DNA from: Lithospermum erythrorhizon
Lineage: Eukaryota > Streptophyta > Magnoliopsida > Boraginales > Boraginaceae
Reading direction: 5' to 3'
NCBI GenBank assembly: GCA_019722365.1
Contig: JADFUC010001043.1
Coordinates: forward strand, 1 to 64,000
DNA: 64,000 nucleotides
A model generated the notes under the pieces. It was not told the origin of the DNA. It saw nothing but the letters and a program-made list of their open reading frames with translations, and searched no databases. Below are positions 13,331-25,107 of the stretch, one piece after another. The translations under genes and the position numbers were made by a program. Position 1 is the first letter of the stretch, and each line of letters opens with the position of its first letter.

Positions 13331-13868
13331 AAGCGATTTGGAGGCTCTAAAAATTCAAAAATTCTGGGATTTTTTTTTAACATCAACAATATCATTATTA
13401 GACACGTCAAGTAGTAGTTTATCAAAACACTTCTAGGTTTTCGATTAAACCCAAAACAATCCAGAAATTCAACGAATTTTGGAGTAATAAAAATTCAAAC
13501 AATTCTGAAAGCATGAACCATAAAGGGTCCAGAACACAGTTTTAATTGTAATTTTACGAAATTTCTAGCACCATTTTGTAAAATCGAAAATGATTCTACC
13601 TCAAATTGAAGAAATGCAAATTAATCAATTTTTAATCCCTTTCTTCATGAAACAACTAAATAAACTTCAAATCACCAAAATCAATACATGAAGTGATGAT
13701 TCGACCATGTGAAACATATATTAAAATGGAGTTGATTTTTTCATATTATATATTCATCAATTGAATATATAAATCATGAAATAATCAAAATTAATATATG
13801 TCAATAAGCACTTAATCAAAGCCCAGATAAAATAAATTAAAATTGGTAGAGAACACGAGAGGCTGCTT

Positions 13869-14880
13869 TGTTAGAATCTAGTATGAATTTAATCGTAGTG
13901 AACACCAATTCATACATCCACGGATTCTCAAAATAATGTAAATTAATTTAAACATAAATACGAATGTATGAATCTGAGGAGTAACTACGTTGCAGCGAGC
14001 GAAGTTGAACCCGATTCCCCACGAAAAGCCTCGGCGTGGTTGCCCATCCAAGATCCTTTCAATGCTTGTTCAACACCGAAAAGATGTCCTTGAGGAAGCA
14101 GACCGAGAACTTGAACTTGCTAGAGTTTGAGGATGAAATGAAAATTGGAAGAAAATTCTTCATTCTCGAGGAGAAGCGGCTATCTTTTAGAGGGTGAAGG
14201 TTTTTATGATTAGCATCTCATAGAAAAAACCTAATCCCCTCTTAAATACCAAGTCCCAAAATTAAAATTTCGTTAAGCAACTCGTTAAAATCGAGTTTAA
14301 CTAATTAACTTAATTAGACGTTATGAGCCTACAATTAAATATTGATTCACTAGTAGGATTGTTCTATTTTAATTAATTTAACAAGTCAATTAAAATAGTA
14401 ACGAGTCACTAATCAACATAATTTATTCATAGATTTCAATTGCTTAATTGATTAAACTTGCGAAGTTTCACGATTGATGTTCATCAGCATATATATTTGA
14501 CAAATATAAATATTAGAAATACACATTTCTCAATATACAAATCTCTTTAATTTCATTCTGATATTATTCGAATATCATTGTATGTGTGACCTTCTAGGCT
14601 CGAGATAATAGTAGTAAGTTGTATAATAATAATAATTGACCAATTATATTATAACGATTAATGAGTAGATCTGGCAATTGCTCGTAACCCCTTAAATTAT
14701 CGTGAGAACGCACTAGTAATATACCATTACTAAGGTGAACACTAAGTTCGTAATCACGTTTAACGACCCGGTAAATGAATTGATCTGTGATTAATACTTA
14801 GCGGGCACAATAAAAGGAATCGATTCTCGTTGATTTTCAACGCTACGCGCGCTTCAGCAAGCGAGTAAAGGTGCTTACGT
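13869..14880 (-). repeat. Truncated 5' LTR of copy A1
   Basis: Begins TGTTAGAATCTAG and follows the left LTR from 6641 with many one- and two-base indels. It ends at about 14880, soon after the shared AGCGGGCACAATAAAAGGAAT block, where the sequence changes to unrelated repeat DNA. Confidence 0.65.
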
Positions 14881-15387
14881 CCACAGGATCTCGTAAAAGC
14901 AAAATTCATGTCCACCTTTCCATACTGTGATGAGGAAGGACAATAAGACAGGGCATTTGATTTATGAGCCCGGGGATACAAGTCTCGTCGTATTTGGTCA
15001 ATAGAAGAACTAGAGGTAGGTGTCTGTGTATGTCTACATGAAGCTGAGCCATGCAGAATACTCGATGCAGGACCGACCCGAGTGACATCCTGGACGAGTT
15101 CCTCAAAAGGAACTAAGACAACTAATATACAAATCGTCACTTTGGCAGAAATTGTGGAATGAATGTCCTCCCCAAAGGACAATGCCCAAATATGTAAGTC
15201 AACAACATCATCTTCGTAAGCGATTGAGTAAGGTTGAGATTCCAGCAGCGCGAGACTATGAAAACAAAGGTAAGACATACATGCGATTAAAACCCAAAAG
15301 TCTCGGCAGCAGCAAATGCTCGAATACCCTCGAGCATGAGAATAAACTGCCCAAATGTCGGCGTAGGGATAAAAGGCCCGTCCGACT

Positions 15388-15508
15388 CCCGAACACGTGG
15401 ATAAATGTAACCTGCCGAGATGCAGGTTAACTTACCTATAGACTCTCACGAACACGAGGATAAATTGTCCAACCTTCAGTGCGAGGTTAACTTACCTATA
15501 GAACTCTA
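15388..15508. repeat. Two-unit tandem repeat, about 60 bp
   Basis: Two adjacent units each contain CGAACACG.GGATAAAT near the start and AGGTTAACTTACCTATAGA near the end. A weaker third unit (ATGAGAATAAACTGCCCAA) precedes them at about 15330. Confidence 0.6.
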
Positions 15509-15999
15509 AGCGTAGTATAAGCGCGATTATCCTCCTTGTCACGAGGCTAAAAGATCAAACCCCCCGAACTACGTTTGACTTGATCCACAATAGTGCGTGA
15601 AATTGCTTAGGATCCCAAGTTCGATCATAACAACAACAAAACAAATCCTGATTGTCCTGCAAACTCCTTAAAAAAAAGAGTACAAAGAGGGACGACAAAT
15701 GTACATTAGGTAATGTCTCAATAAAGTTAAGGCTGCCGATCTTTCGCGTACATACGTGGCGTAGCGAAGACGGAAGCAATAAGATGGAGAGGAAGTGATC
15801 TTCCCTCTTCTATCCAAAACATGTTTTGTAGACTCAAAGGACTAAGGTCCCAATAGTCGGAGGATATCCAAAACATGCAGGACATCAACAGGTATTAGAG
15901 CCTTGATTTAGAAGAATCGCGTCTTCTCACAAAAACTTGAGGATCCTTCTACCTGAGACACACAAACTCTATAAAGATCATCCTTACTAATAAGTTGCT

Positions 16000-16560
16000 A
16001 AGGCCAGTCAGGATACATCCCGTTATGTCCAATATGCCTCTAAGCCTTGGGACATAGTCGTTACGGCTATATTTGTTGAAGCGATCAAGGAGAATACATC
16101 CCGTCGTGTCAGTAAGAACCTAAAAAATTCGGACATGGTCATCATACTAATAATGCTAGTCGGGAATATATTTCATCATACAATAAGCCTCTAAAGCGGA
16201 CATGGTCTTCTCGACTAATAGCATTAAATCCGTTCAGGGCAATACAATCATCCCGAGAAGCCTCTCTAAGCCGAGCATCACGGTAATAAGCCCGGCCCAA
16301 GGCTAATCGAGAAAATATGAACATCGACTAATAAGATTTGAAGGCGGTCGAAGTATATCGCCAATACGTCAATAAGCCTCTAAATGTGGACATGGATATC
16401 ACGACTAATAAGCTCTTGGGTGATCGAAATATATTTCATCCCCGAACCCGTAAGCACCAAGCTTATTCGAGACATATCCCTGATACACTGCGAGCCTCGA
16501 AGCGCATGGATTGTCAGCCTACCCGAATCGCACTCGGGATGAGCCTCATATGCTCAGACC
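16000..16560. repeat. Diverged tandem array, about 100-bp period
   Basis: About five imperfect units carry the same ordered words: a form of AATAAGCCTCTAAA, then GGACATGGT, then CGACTAATA, then ATATATTTCATC or AATACATCCCG. The clearest units start near 16180 and 16370. Spacing varies by indels. No protein frame follows the period. Confidence 0.55.
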
Positions 16561-18943
16561 ATCTCAAGATGAAACTACTAAAGCTCCTTGAGTAAAATAT
16601 CCAATCCTAATACAAACAGACATCCTTTTTGTTGGAATCGAAATTGACCAACTAGCATTGTCACCTCAAAGTCTACATCAACAAATAACCCTCGGGATTA
16701 TGTTTCAAAAGCCCACATTAGTGAAGTTGCAATCTCAAGATAGGATTATGCTACTAAGGCTCATATATTGCAACTCATGACCAGATTCAAGAACCCTTGG
16801 ATCTGGGGACTAAGGTCAAGTTGAAGACATGGTTGCCTAAGAAAAGAAGATGAGCATGGAAGAATAAAGTTGCAAGATGATCTCACTGATCCTCCCAGTG
16901 TGGACAATGTAATCACCAAAGTAATGCAATAAATGTTCAAGACTCGAAAGCCTTTATGGAAGTATATCTCAAGAATGGGAATACTACTAGATGGTGAGAA
17001 ATACTCTCCCCGACCCAACCTAGTTCGCCATTGATCCTATATGTGTAAGGTGACCTCGAGGAGGATCTAAAACTCTCAATAGGCCCAGGAAGTTGTGATC
17101 ACAGAACCGGTGCTTCAGATGATGGATCCTCTGTTGCAAATAGAAGCATCAAACTCCTTTATGAATAAAGCATCCAGGTTCATGGCGGGGTAGTAAGTTC
17201 AAAGCGAGTGTGTGTGGGTATGTGGCATCCTACCCTGGCTACCCAGCTATCCGCGTCTTGCGGAAGCGAAGACTACCATGAAAAGTATGAAGCAATAAAG
17301 AGACACACTAAGGGATAAGGAATGGGAAATCTAAAAAGACATACCGCGTATCCTCGGTGTAAATAAGTAAAAGCTCTTTGGGCAAAATATAGGACCAGAA
17401 GGCCTACGTGAGGCGTATCGGCGTATCGCGTCCTATCTAGAAGTGCGAACATTTGCCTTTAAGTCCCAGCGTAGCCTAGATAAGCTGATCCCTCCAGGTA
17501 TGCGATCCTGGCTAACGTCTACATGATAAGGGACCGCAGTGATCTAAAACTACGTTACTGGGACTAGAAGATTGGGCCACTATCGGTGGCATTAATGGGG
17601 CTATGTATACTTTCATAGAAAGAGGGCGATCCGCGAGAAATAGATTTTGAGATCCCTCTCACAATTGTATTAAGTGTGAGGCCGAGAACTGACCATGCTT
17701 AGTGAATCTTGAGATTACACTCACATAAAGTTATCACTTGAGTCGCTGACCACAAGAAAAGAACTTCATTGCATGAAATATGTAGTTCATGAGCAAAATT
17801 GAAGCAATAGGAAGTGAATGTGAAGTCCTGCTCATGCAGCTAACTGGTCATATTAAATCAAAAGGAAAAGGAGAATAGGATTGGGATGAATAAGAACCAC
17901 AACAATGGAACTTTGATGCAAATAAACTAAAGCCATAAATAAATTTAAGGACAGAGGTATTTTGATATACCCGTTATGTCTTGTGTTATGACTTGGGAGC
18001 ATCGAAGCGAACCCGTTCCTCGAGCAAACATTATGGAAACGGCGTCAAAGACAAAAAGCAAAAAGAAAAGAAAATGCCACTGTCCCTAAAGGATTTTGGC
18101 ATAGCAGGCTAACACACAAAATTATTAGGCCTATACTATATTATAGAAAACTCAAAGACCCTCGAATGAGCGCTTGAATCACTGAATTCCAATAAACGAG
18201 CAATTAGATATGAATTTCTAAAGTTCGACATCGGAATTTGAAAGTTACAACCCCGGAACAAATTGCGAATGGATCTGCAGTATTCGGTGACCCACACGTG
18301 AAGAGCCCGATGCCAAAAGATGGGTATCTTCCCGTACGCCCGATTTAGTCGCAATTACTAAAAAAGCGAGGCAATGAAAAAGCGATTCTGAAGGAGGCTA
18401 TGCGAATTTTCAAAAATTAAGGAAAAATTTGGGGATACTCTACATTCATAGGGCAATCACTCACATGAAAAAATTCTCAAAGTGTAAAACAGTATGATGG
18501 AAATTTTAGCAACAAATTCAAATCATGCAATGCTCAATTTAATGATTATTTCGAGTATTAGCATGGAATTAAAGTCATGTCATGTCATTATCAAGCTAAA
18601 TTCTATGGCATAGATACATGATGATAGAGATGAGAAGGTTAGTTGATGAAAGAACCTCAACAAATCCAAGCAAAGATATACCATTTCGAATACTACCTGA
18701 AAAAATCCAAATTATGGTTAATAGCTTGAAACAAATAAGAAAGCTATTAAAAATATCAAATTTTATTCCCACTCTCACCTTGATGTTCGAAAATTAAGGG
18801 AATAAGAGGAAGAAATTGTCTCAAATTTTGGTGAAAACTATCCTTTATATAGGCAAAAGTGGGGAAGGATATGAAAATAAAATGACTTGGTCACCTTGAG
18901 TCAGCATAAATGCCAAAAAAAAAAATTATCATACCAACACATA

Positions 18944-18992
18944 GGAACTTTCGGTCACTACCCTACCAAATAGGGATGACCGAAAAATTCCT
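18944..18992. repeat. Inverted repeat (hairpin)
   Basis: The left arm GGAACTTTCGGTCACTACCC pairs with the right arm GGGATGACCGAAAAATTCC around a short AT-rich loop. A partial third copy (GGTCGGAAACTTTCGG) follows directly. Confidence 0.6.
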
Positions 18993-20410
18993 AAGGTCGG
19001 AAACTTTCGGGTTATTTCTAATTCACTTATTACATAAAAGAAAGATGTTTATGGTAATAGGACAAAAGAAAATCTAATCCAGTTTATTACCTTAAAAAGA
19101 AAGATGCTAATGCCACTTCTACTTCTAGATGGTTTGACCGCCCGATGCGATAAAGGTCATTTTTTTACGGATACAAAATCTTGTTCGGTTATGCGAAAAT
19201 CGAATAAATAGATGAAAAAATCCAGAAAATTCGGAAAATTCAAAAAAATATGAAACTAATTTTAGACCCACAGGAGGTCAAAATTAATTAGCCATAAAAT
19301 TAACATGACTTAAATTCATGTTAAGACTATCCTGAGTTAATTTTCGACATATCCTTAAAGGATTTGAAAATTAATTCGAAAACGCATGACGTTAATTTCA
19401 AATCTACATGAGATTGGAACTAACGTTATTATGTTTGACATGTCTAGAATTAAATGTCAACTAGAGTTAAATTCTCACGATGGAATTAATTTAAAATGAA
19501 ATAAATGTAAGTCTAAATGTCTGGTCAAAACAAATTCTTGTTGGCATTAAAGCTGTCTCGATTGAACTTGACAACATCAAGTATGTGCGAGAAGTATGTG
19601 CAGGAATCGATAGGCGTTTGTAGGCAGTCAAAAAGTAATTAAATAATTTTAATAAATCGATTAAATAAAAAATTGATCACCATTTACACGTGACAATTAG
19701 GTTAGATTTAAAAATCGAACACGTGTGTGAAATAATAAGGATTTCCGGGAATTAAGCCTGAGATTAATCGAAGTGAAATTAGGGTTTTAGACATTAATTA
19801 ACCTAAAATTTACTTCAAGCTTGAGGTTCCGTTAAAATTAGAACCAAAAATCCCAATTTTATTACAATAATTTCGGCTATTTTGGCCTAAAATGGAAGTT
19901 CAGAGCTCGAACCCCAAAGCGAAAACTCTAGAAAGGGTTAGCTTGAAGGCTCAAGAAAGTTGGGGCTAATATGAAAATGCGTTTGACCTAAAAATGAATT
20001 CGGAACCTTCTTGCTTTATGAAATATGCGTCTCTTCTACCTTGGAGTATGGACAAAGTAGTTCCATAAAATTAAAACTCCGAATCTTCCTGAAATTCAAC
20101 GGTTAAGATAAACAATTAGAATGATTATGGATCGCTTGATAAAAGAGACAGAGCTGCCTCTACATAACCGAAATTTCACAACCAACACAACAAGAAAAAT
20201 ACAACAAAAAAGCTCACTAAGAGAATTTAAGTAAGCTGCAATAGGTATTTATTTCATAGAAAACACAAGATTATTCTTTTGGTGAAAAACCACCTTGAGA
20301 ACCACCACAAAGATATAAATCTTCAACTCCTCCACCAACTTTGGTAAAACACTTTCGAGATCTTGATCCTCAAACCAAAATATGCTCTCAAAGCCGACGG
20401 AGGCAAAAAG

Positions 20411-20530
20411 GCAAAATCTTCAACCTGAAAGCCTAAATAGGCGCCTAAATTGAGGAACGGAGTGAAGAACACAAAAAATCTTCAACTCCAAAACCAAAAT
20501 AGGTGCCTAATATTAAGAGCTGAGTTGAAT
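20411..20530. repeat. Two-unit 60-bp tandem duplication
   Basis: Both units read CAAAA..AATCTTCAAC, then TAGG.GCCTAA, then GAG..GGAGTGAA or GAGCTGAGTTGAA. They are about 80 percent alike by eye. Confidence 0.55.
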
Positions 20531-20699
20531 CACTCCACAAACGTAATAATTTCAGGAACAACATCCAAAAATTGATGAGAATATGATCATTCAGATCTCA
20601 CAAATCAAATCAGCCATTCTGAGGATAGGCCATAAAGGCTCTGTGTAGTAAATCATAAGCGGGATATAAGGCATAGCCCCTGTATCTCTCTGTCAAAAT

Positions 20700-23290
20700 C
20701 TGAATTATTTGCTTGTAGCGATCCGCCCCAGATTCGGCCGCCACGGTGAGAGTCATTATAATCGAACACCGGGAATCACCAAAACCGATGGGCGGCTTCG
20801 GTTTAAAACTACTCGTTTCTTCAAAAATATGATTACATATAATATTTCAAAGTAATCAGGTTTAAAAATTTACAATCCATCGGGTGATATCTAACCAACG
20901 ACTCCATATATATACAACATATCCCAAATAAATAGTAATGCCGGCCCAATTTCTGAAAATGAAATCTTGTCTTTCGAGAATGCAAAATGACAAGCTGAAA
21001 TGAGGCGAAGTTTGAAAATAAAAAGTACAGCAATCAAAACGAGTTGACAACACATCAAAAATCGGTACGTGAGGATCCTCTTGCCACCCGATGCTCACAG
21101 CACGCTCAGACGACTCTCGATAGTCTCTGGCTCGACTAGCCGTCATCGACACAGCACCAAAATGAAATCTTAGCCTGGCCAAAGGTGTAATGTGAAGCTT
21201 AGTGAAAGCTTGGCAGGGGTGGCCCAAGCCATGCCTGACCAGCAGCAATTAACGTAGGAGTCAAAATGCATTTTATATATAGATATATAACGAATTACCT
21301 AGCCGGGCCATATTTATACTTTTAAAGAAAATTCTCATCATCGCGTAGCATAACATAGAATATAGGGTCTCGATAATGAATACAACTTCCTTTGAATAAA
21401 ATCGCACAAACGCTGTGAAATTACAGTCACGAGAGACCAGCAAAACTATACTACAGTCATCGATCACTTTCATCGGCCTAGATACCATCCGGATTCTAAT
21501 CACGTCTTGCGTAAGCTCAGCGCTGTCGATACAATTTCTTTATCTGGAAGTATGAAGGCGATAACAACGACTTTATGCGAAGTATAAAGGCGATAAACAA
21601 AACTCTTATACCGAAGTACAAAGGCGATAACAGCGCTCTTTATGCAGTATAAAAGGCGATAAACGCGCCTTCTTATACCACGGTATAAAGGCGATAAGCA
21701 ACGCTCTTATACCGGTATAAAAGGCTGATAGCAGCCCTGCTTAAAGAGCCACTGACTTTATGACCTTCCCGATTCTAAGGTCATATCCTAATACTCGAGT
21801 CACCTCGAGAAGTCACAGCATGCTCAACTGACACCTCTCAATAACCAACTATTAATCTACTCCCAAACAATATCAACCTGCTTGACTAAAGCATCTCCCG
21901 CAATCATAAATCAATCACATGACGTAGAAACTGAGGCCCTTAGAAATACATAAGTGCCGACAAAGCCACGGGGAATACACTTGAGTGTCGACAAGGCCAC
22001 GGGGAATACAGTGCGGCAGAGAGGCCACATAAATCGAGAAATGTAGTTGGGAGTTGAGCTATTACTTACCTCGAAGCAATCTTGACGCCGCAGAATATAA
22101 TTACCTGATCATAGCCGTGGCTCACAAATGAATCCCATAATCATACACTTGATTACATGTATATCATTCTCACATAATCGTGCAACATTATGTTCACACA
22201 ATTTAAAGTAAGTAAAGTAACACCCATGAGATAAGTACTACGCCTCTGTTAGCTCACGACAAAAACTTCCGGGGACTTTAATCAGGTAAGCATCACCCCA
22301 CGTCAGCGCTAACAAAATACGAAGTATAATCAAAACCTACTACAATACCTGCGTTCTAGAAGACACGCTACCAACTCTTAGTGGAACTATTTCTAAACGG
22401 TCTAAAATGACGGATAAAACAACGAATTAATAATTCCGTCGGACCACCAACCTTGACAATCGTCGCCCCATTGAAATTCCGCCTTATTATTTTAGCATTC
22501 TGAAATCAACTTATAAGTCATTAGTTGTCAGCCCGAGGTCCCAAATTAACAACCTATACTCCAAAATATCAATTACAAGCCTGACTTGGAGATTAACGCA
22601 CTGACTAGCTCCACTAATCGATTTAAATCGCGATTTAACTTGTCGAAAACCTTCTGATAAGGTCCCAATTAAACTCCTACACATTTAAAGTCTTATAAAA
22701 ATATCACCCCAAAATCAGCGAAACCTAGAAAATTCAACTCGACCATAGCAACATCCTCAAGCGACCTCTAAATGATGAATTCATCACTTATATCTGTCAT
22801 AGCATCCATAAAAACTAAGATCCATCGTAAAATTGAATTATGTAAAAAGTCAGCAAAAGTCAACCCTCAAAAATCAACCCAAGCAGCTATCTTACTTTAC
22901 CTGAAATGCATTGAGGCGTTGGGAAGTCTTGAAACAACGAGGAACTTTATGTGCGATAAAGTGAAGAAATGGAAGAATTTTTGGGTTTGCTCCCGAGAGA
23001 GAATCTCGGCCAAGCTATGGAAGAAGGAAGATGTTTTTGTGTTTTTGATGATAAGGATGAAGATGTGAAACTTAACTCTTAGAGTCGTGAAAAATCGCCG
23101 CAGGAGTTCGTGCCCGAAATCACGCGAATCGAGTTATCGAGCATTGCTTGATCTAGCTTGCTTTCGAATTATCCCCATTTATTACTACTAAATTATAAAT
23201 GTAATACGGCTCAAATAATCACAAAATAATATTATGAAATTATTTACCTTGTCGCGGGTCCTTGCCGGCCGAAAATTTTTAAATTTTTTT
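20700..23290 (-). repeat. Gypsy LTR-like block with internal minisatellite
   Basis: No gene is recognised. It starts near AGCGATCCGCCCCAGATTCG. It includes a minisatellite at 21545-21745 and a pair of AGTGCCGACAAAGCCACGGGGAAT-type units near 21950-22010. Near 22850 it holds the AAAAGTCAGCAAAAGTCAAC motif followed by TTACCTGAAATGCA, resembling the arrangement at 860-930 in the first gypsy block. This suggests a second LTR of a related chromovirus-type element. The short open frames inside (for example 20862-21248) have no recognisable domain. Confidence 0.4.
21545..21745. repeat. Minisatellite, about 35-bp period, six units
   Basis: Each unit contains (C)GAAGTATAAAGGCGATAA or a close variant, followed by an (A)CAGCGCTCTTATACC-type spacer. 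Six units are visible, with one- to three-base indels. The last unit reads GGCTGATAGCAGCC where the others read GGCGATA.CAGC. Confidence 0.75.
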
Positions 23291-23299
23291 TTTTTCAAC

Positions 23300-23930
23300 G
23301 TGGGGTTATTCTGTGTTAGCGCCCTCTTGGCTTGATATGACATATCCGCACCGGATATGCGAGCACAGTAAGCGGTAGGAATGCGAACTCGGTATACATG
23401 CGAAGGCTGCTAAAAACCTCTAGTAGACACAAATCCAAAATACGTCTAAGTCCCAGGCTAGTCTAAATGTCACCAAAGATGTCCAGTCACGACGTACATA
23501 CTAATATCGTTACTAAGGCACCACGGCTCGGACCCGTATCCAAGTCATAGGCGATGTCCAGACCAAGTCTACTTGCTCCCAGTTTAAGATCGGCGATCGG
23601 ACTCATATCCGACTTAAAATCATATAGCGATTACAGCAAAAATCCAAGTCCGTACTTGGGGATCTTATGCGGTCAGTGCGAATCAAGAACAAATCCGGCC
23701 CTCGTTCGGGCGCGGAAATCAAGACACCAGCGTCCCGAGACTACATCGAATCCAAATCTAGCGTCTCAGCGGTCAGCGATCCGTTTAGAGAAGCGATAGA
23801 TTAATAGTCGGACCTCATCGTTTGATAAACATTCTTTGTACCTAAATAGGTTTTACTTAAAAGGTATTTTATTGTGATAGATGCGCATACTTATAAATAA
23901 TAAAATCTTTCTAGTTGTTTACAAATATTA
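23300..23930 (+). repeat. LTR-like block ending with the 3' end shared with 3480-3605
   Basis: The right end (23790-23915) repeats 3480-3600 in the same orientation: GGACCTC.ATCGTTTGATAAA, TTCTTTGTACCTA.ATAGGTT and ACTTATAAATAA. The left part has several ..CTCGGACC..ATCCAAGTC.. words. It is best read as the 3' LTR of the plus-strand gypsy family at 3.4 kb, perhaps of the same insertion, with other elements nested between. Confidence 0.45.
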
Positions 23931-25107
23931 TTATCATATCATATATATTTATATATATATATTAAATTAGAATGGATATTTAACTTTTAGCACGATGACT
24001 TTGTAAAGTTTCAAAAATTCTTTGTAGGATAAATGATTACATAAATAAGTGAAAGACCCAAAATAACTTACGGAATAAAACTTCAAAAAAATTAAATAAG
24101 CTTGGCACTGCAAATCGAAAACTCTTCAAAATCTTTTGACGTCTTCGTATAGACTTCACTCCTTCCTTCTCCAAACCAATAATTGTCTTCAAATTCCTTG
24201 TTATATTAGAAGTATCTCTTACATCATAGTTCAATTTATTTATTTGTTGAAAGTATTTATTTTTAACGAATATCAATATCTAAATTATGTGAGATTCTAA
24301 ATCAATATTTATTTTTACATTATGAAATTATAATTAAATTACCATACATTAAAATTATGAACATCTTAATGGAAAAACAATTAAAGTGTAGATAACTCAA
24401 TAAAAATATTAAGTCAAAAGTTAAACCCTATTTGGAATTACAAAAATCTCAATATTTTATTTATTGGCAATTACACATAACACATTATGTCATTGATGTC
24501 TTCTAACATTGCATATATCATTATTACCACTGTGAAGAATTGTTTAAAAAAAATCGACATGACTTAAACATCGTTGCTCTTTTATTTTATCATCTTGAAC
24601 AGTTATAAACAAATAATATTTTATGAGGTTTGCTAATTGTTCTTGGACATTAATAAATCTCGCCTTCATTTAAAAATCTACTGGAGTATGAAGAATAAGA
24701 TAATTTTAAGTTTATATTTATTCTAAGTAGCCCTTAGAAGGACGAACAAAAAATTCGTTATCGGCAATTTCTCTGTCTTTAAAGTCCACCTTACTACATA
24801 CGGAGTATTAAGATATTTATAAAATATTTATGGGGAGTAAATAATAAAATTATAAAAATTATTAGTTAGCTAACACATAAAATTATCCATATTATATATA
24901 TTAAATACTATATATAAATATAAAATAAATTTAATTTCATATTCCATTTTTGTCCACGTGCTATATTACTAGTAGCTTATAAATGAGTCTAGGCTGCATG
25001 CCGCATACTTTACAATTATCAAAAAGAGAAAGCAGAAAACTAGTTCAACATCAAAACACATAGAATAATCTCATTAGCGTAGCTTCGAACAATATTAAAG
25101 TTGCAGG
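23930..25107. other. Intergenic and upstream region of the kinase
   Basis: A very AT-rich stretch with a (TA)n run near 23945-23965 and the ACGGAGTATTAA footprint typical of Stowaway-type MITE ends (24798). No gene is seen. The minus-strand frame at 24037-24276 has no recognisable domain. Promoter elements at the right end are listed separately. Confidence 0.4.
24955..24985 (+). promoter_or_regulatory. Candidate kinase core promoter: G-box and TATA box
   Basis: CACGTG (G-box core) at 24955-24960 is followed by TTATAAAT at 24977-24984. Transcription would start near 25010-25020. A likely 5'UTR intron follows, with donor GCAG|GTATTT near 25107 and acceptor CAACAG|AAAAAG near 25514, just before the ATG at 25531. 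This is inference from motif and position only. Confidence 0.4.

Larger units (their letters stand above)
6640..14880 (-). mobile_element. Long LTR retrotransposon, copia-like, non-coding interior (copy A1)
   Basis: Directly repeated ends start with GAATCTAGTATGAATTTAA at 6641 and, as TGTTAGAATCTAGTATGAATTT, at 13869. They stay collinear for about 1 kb through shared blocks: GTTGAACCCGATTCCCCACG, GGCTCGGATAATAGTA, and AGCGGGCACAATAAA with GGAATCGATTCTC. The right copy is cut off at about 14880. The right LTR is preceded by GAGGCTGCTT, a decayed match to the complement of a TGGTATCAGAGC initiator-tRNA primer site, so the element reads on the minus strand. The interior (8.2-12 kb) has no open frame above about 60 codons. 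LTR and leader match the coding element at 57-64 kb. It is nested in the gypsy element that begins at 3.4 kb. Confidence 0.7.
14880..17800. other. Unidentified repeat-rich DNA with tandem arrays
   Basis: No gene is recognised. A minus-strand frame at 14760-15278 has no family match I know and crosses the LTR boundary. Tandem arrays lie at about 15330-15508 and 16000-16560 and are listed separately. The composition, relatively rich in CG and with short scattered frames, resembles the retrotransposon DNA on either side, so this may be the continuation of the gypsy element interrupted by copy A1. Confidence 0.35.
17800..20700. other. AT-rich repeat DNA without recognised genes
   Basis: Nothing coding is supported. 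It contains a hairpin at 18944-18992, an AT-rich stretch with recurring ATTAATT and AAATTAAT words (19250-19500), and a two-unit 60-bp tandem duplication at 20411-20530. No open frame has a recognisable domain. Confidence 0.35.

Noticed and set aside
14760..15278. 172-residue minus-strand open frame
   Set aside because: It crosses the end of a truncated LTR into unrelated repeat DNA and shows no known motif, so it is probably chance.
20862..21248. 128-residue minus-strand open frame
   Set aside because: It lies in an LTR-like block next to a minisatellite, with no recognised domain and no second copy showing conservation of the frame.
21545..21745. Regular repeats resembling a CRISPR array
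   Set aside because: The units are contiguous and diverged with no unique equal-length spacers, and the DNA is plant nuclear. It is a minisatellite.
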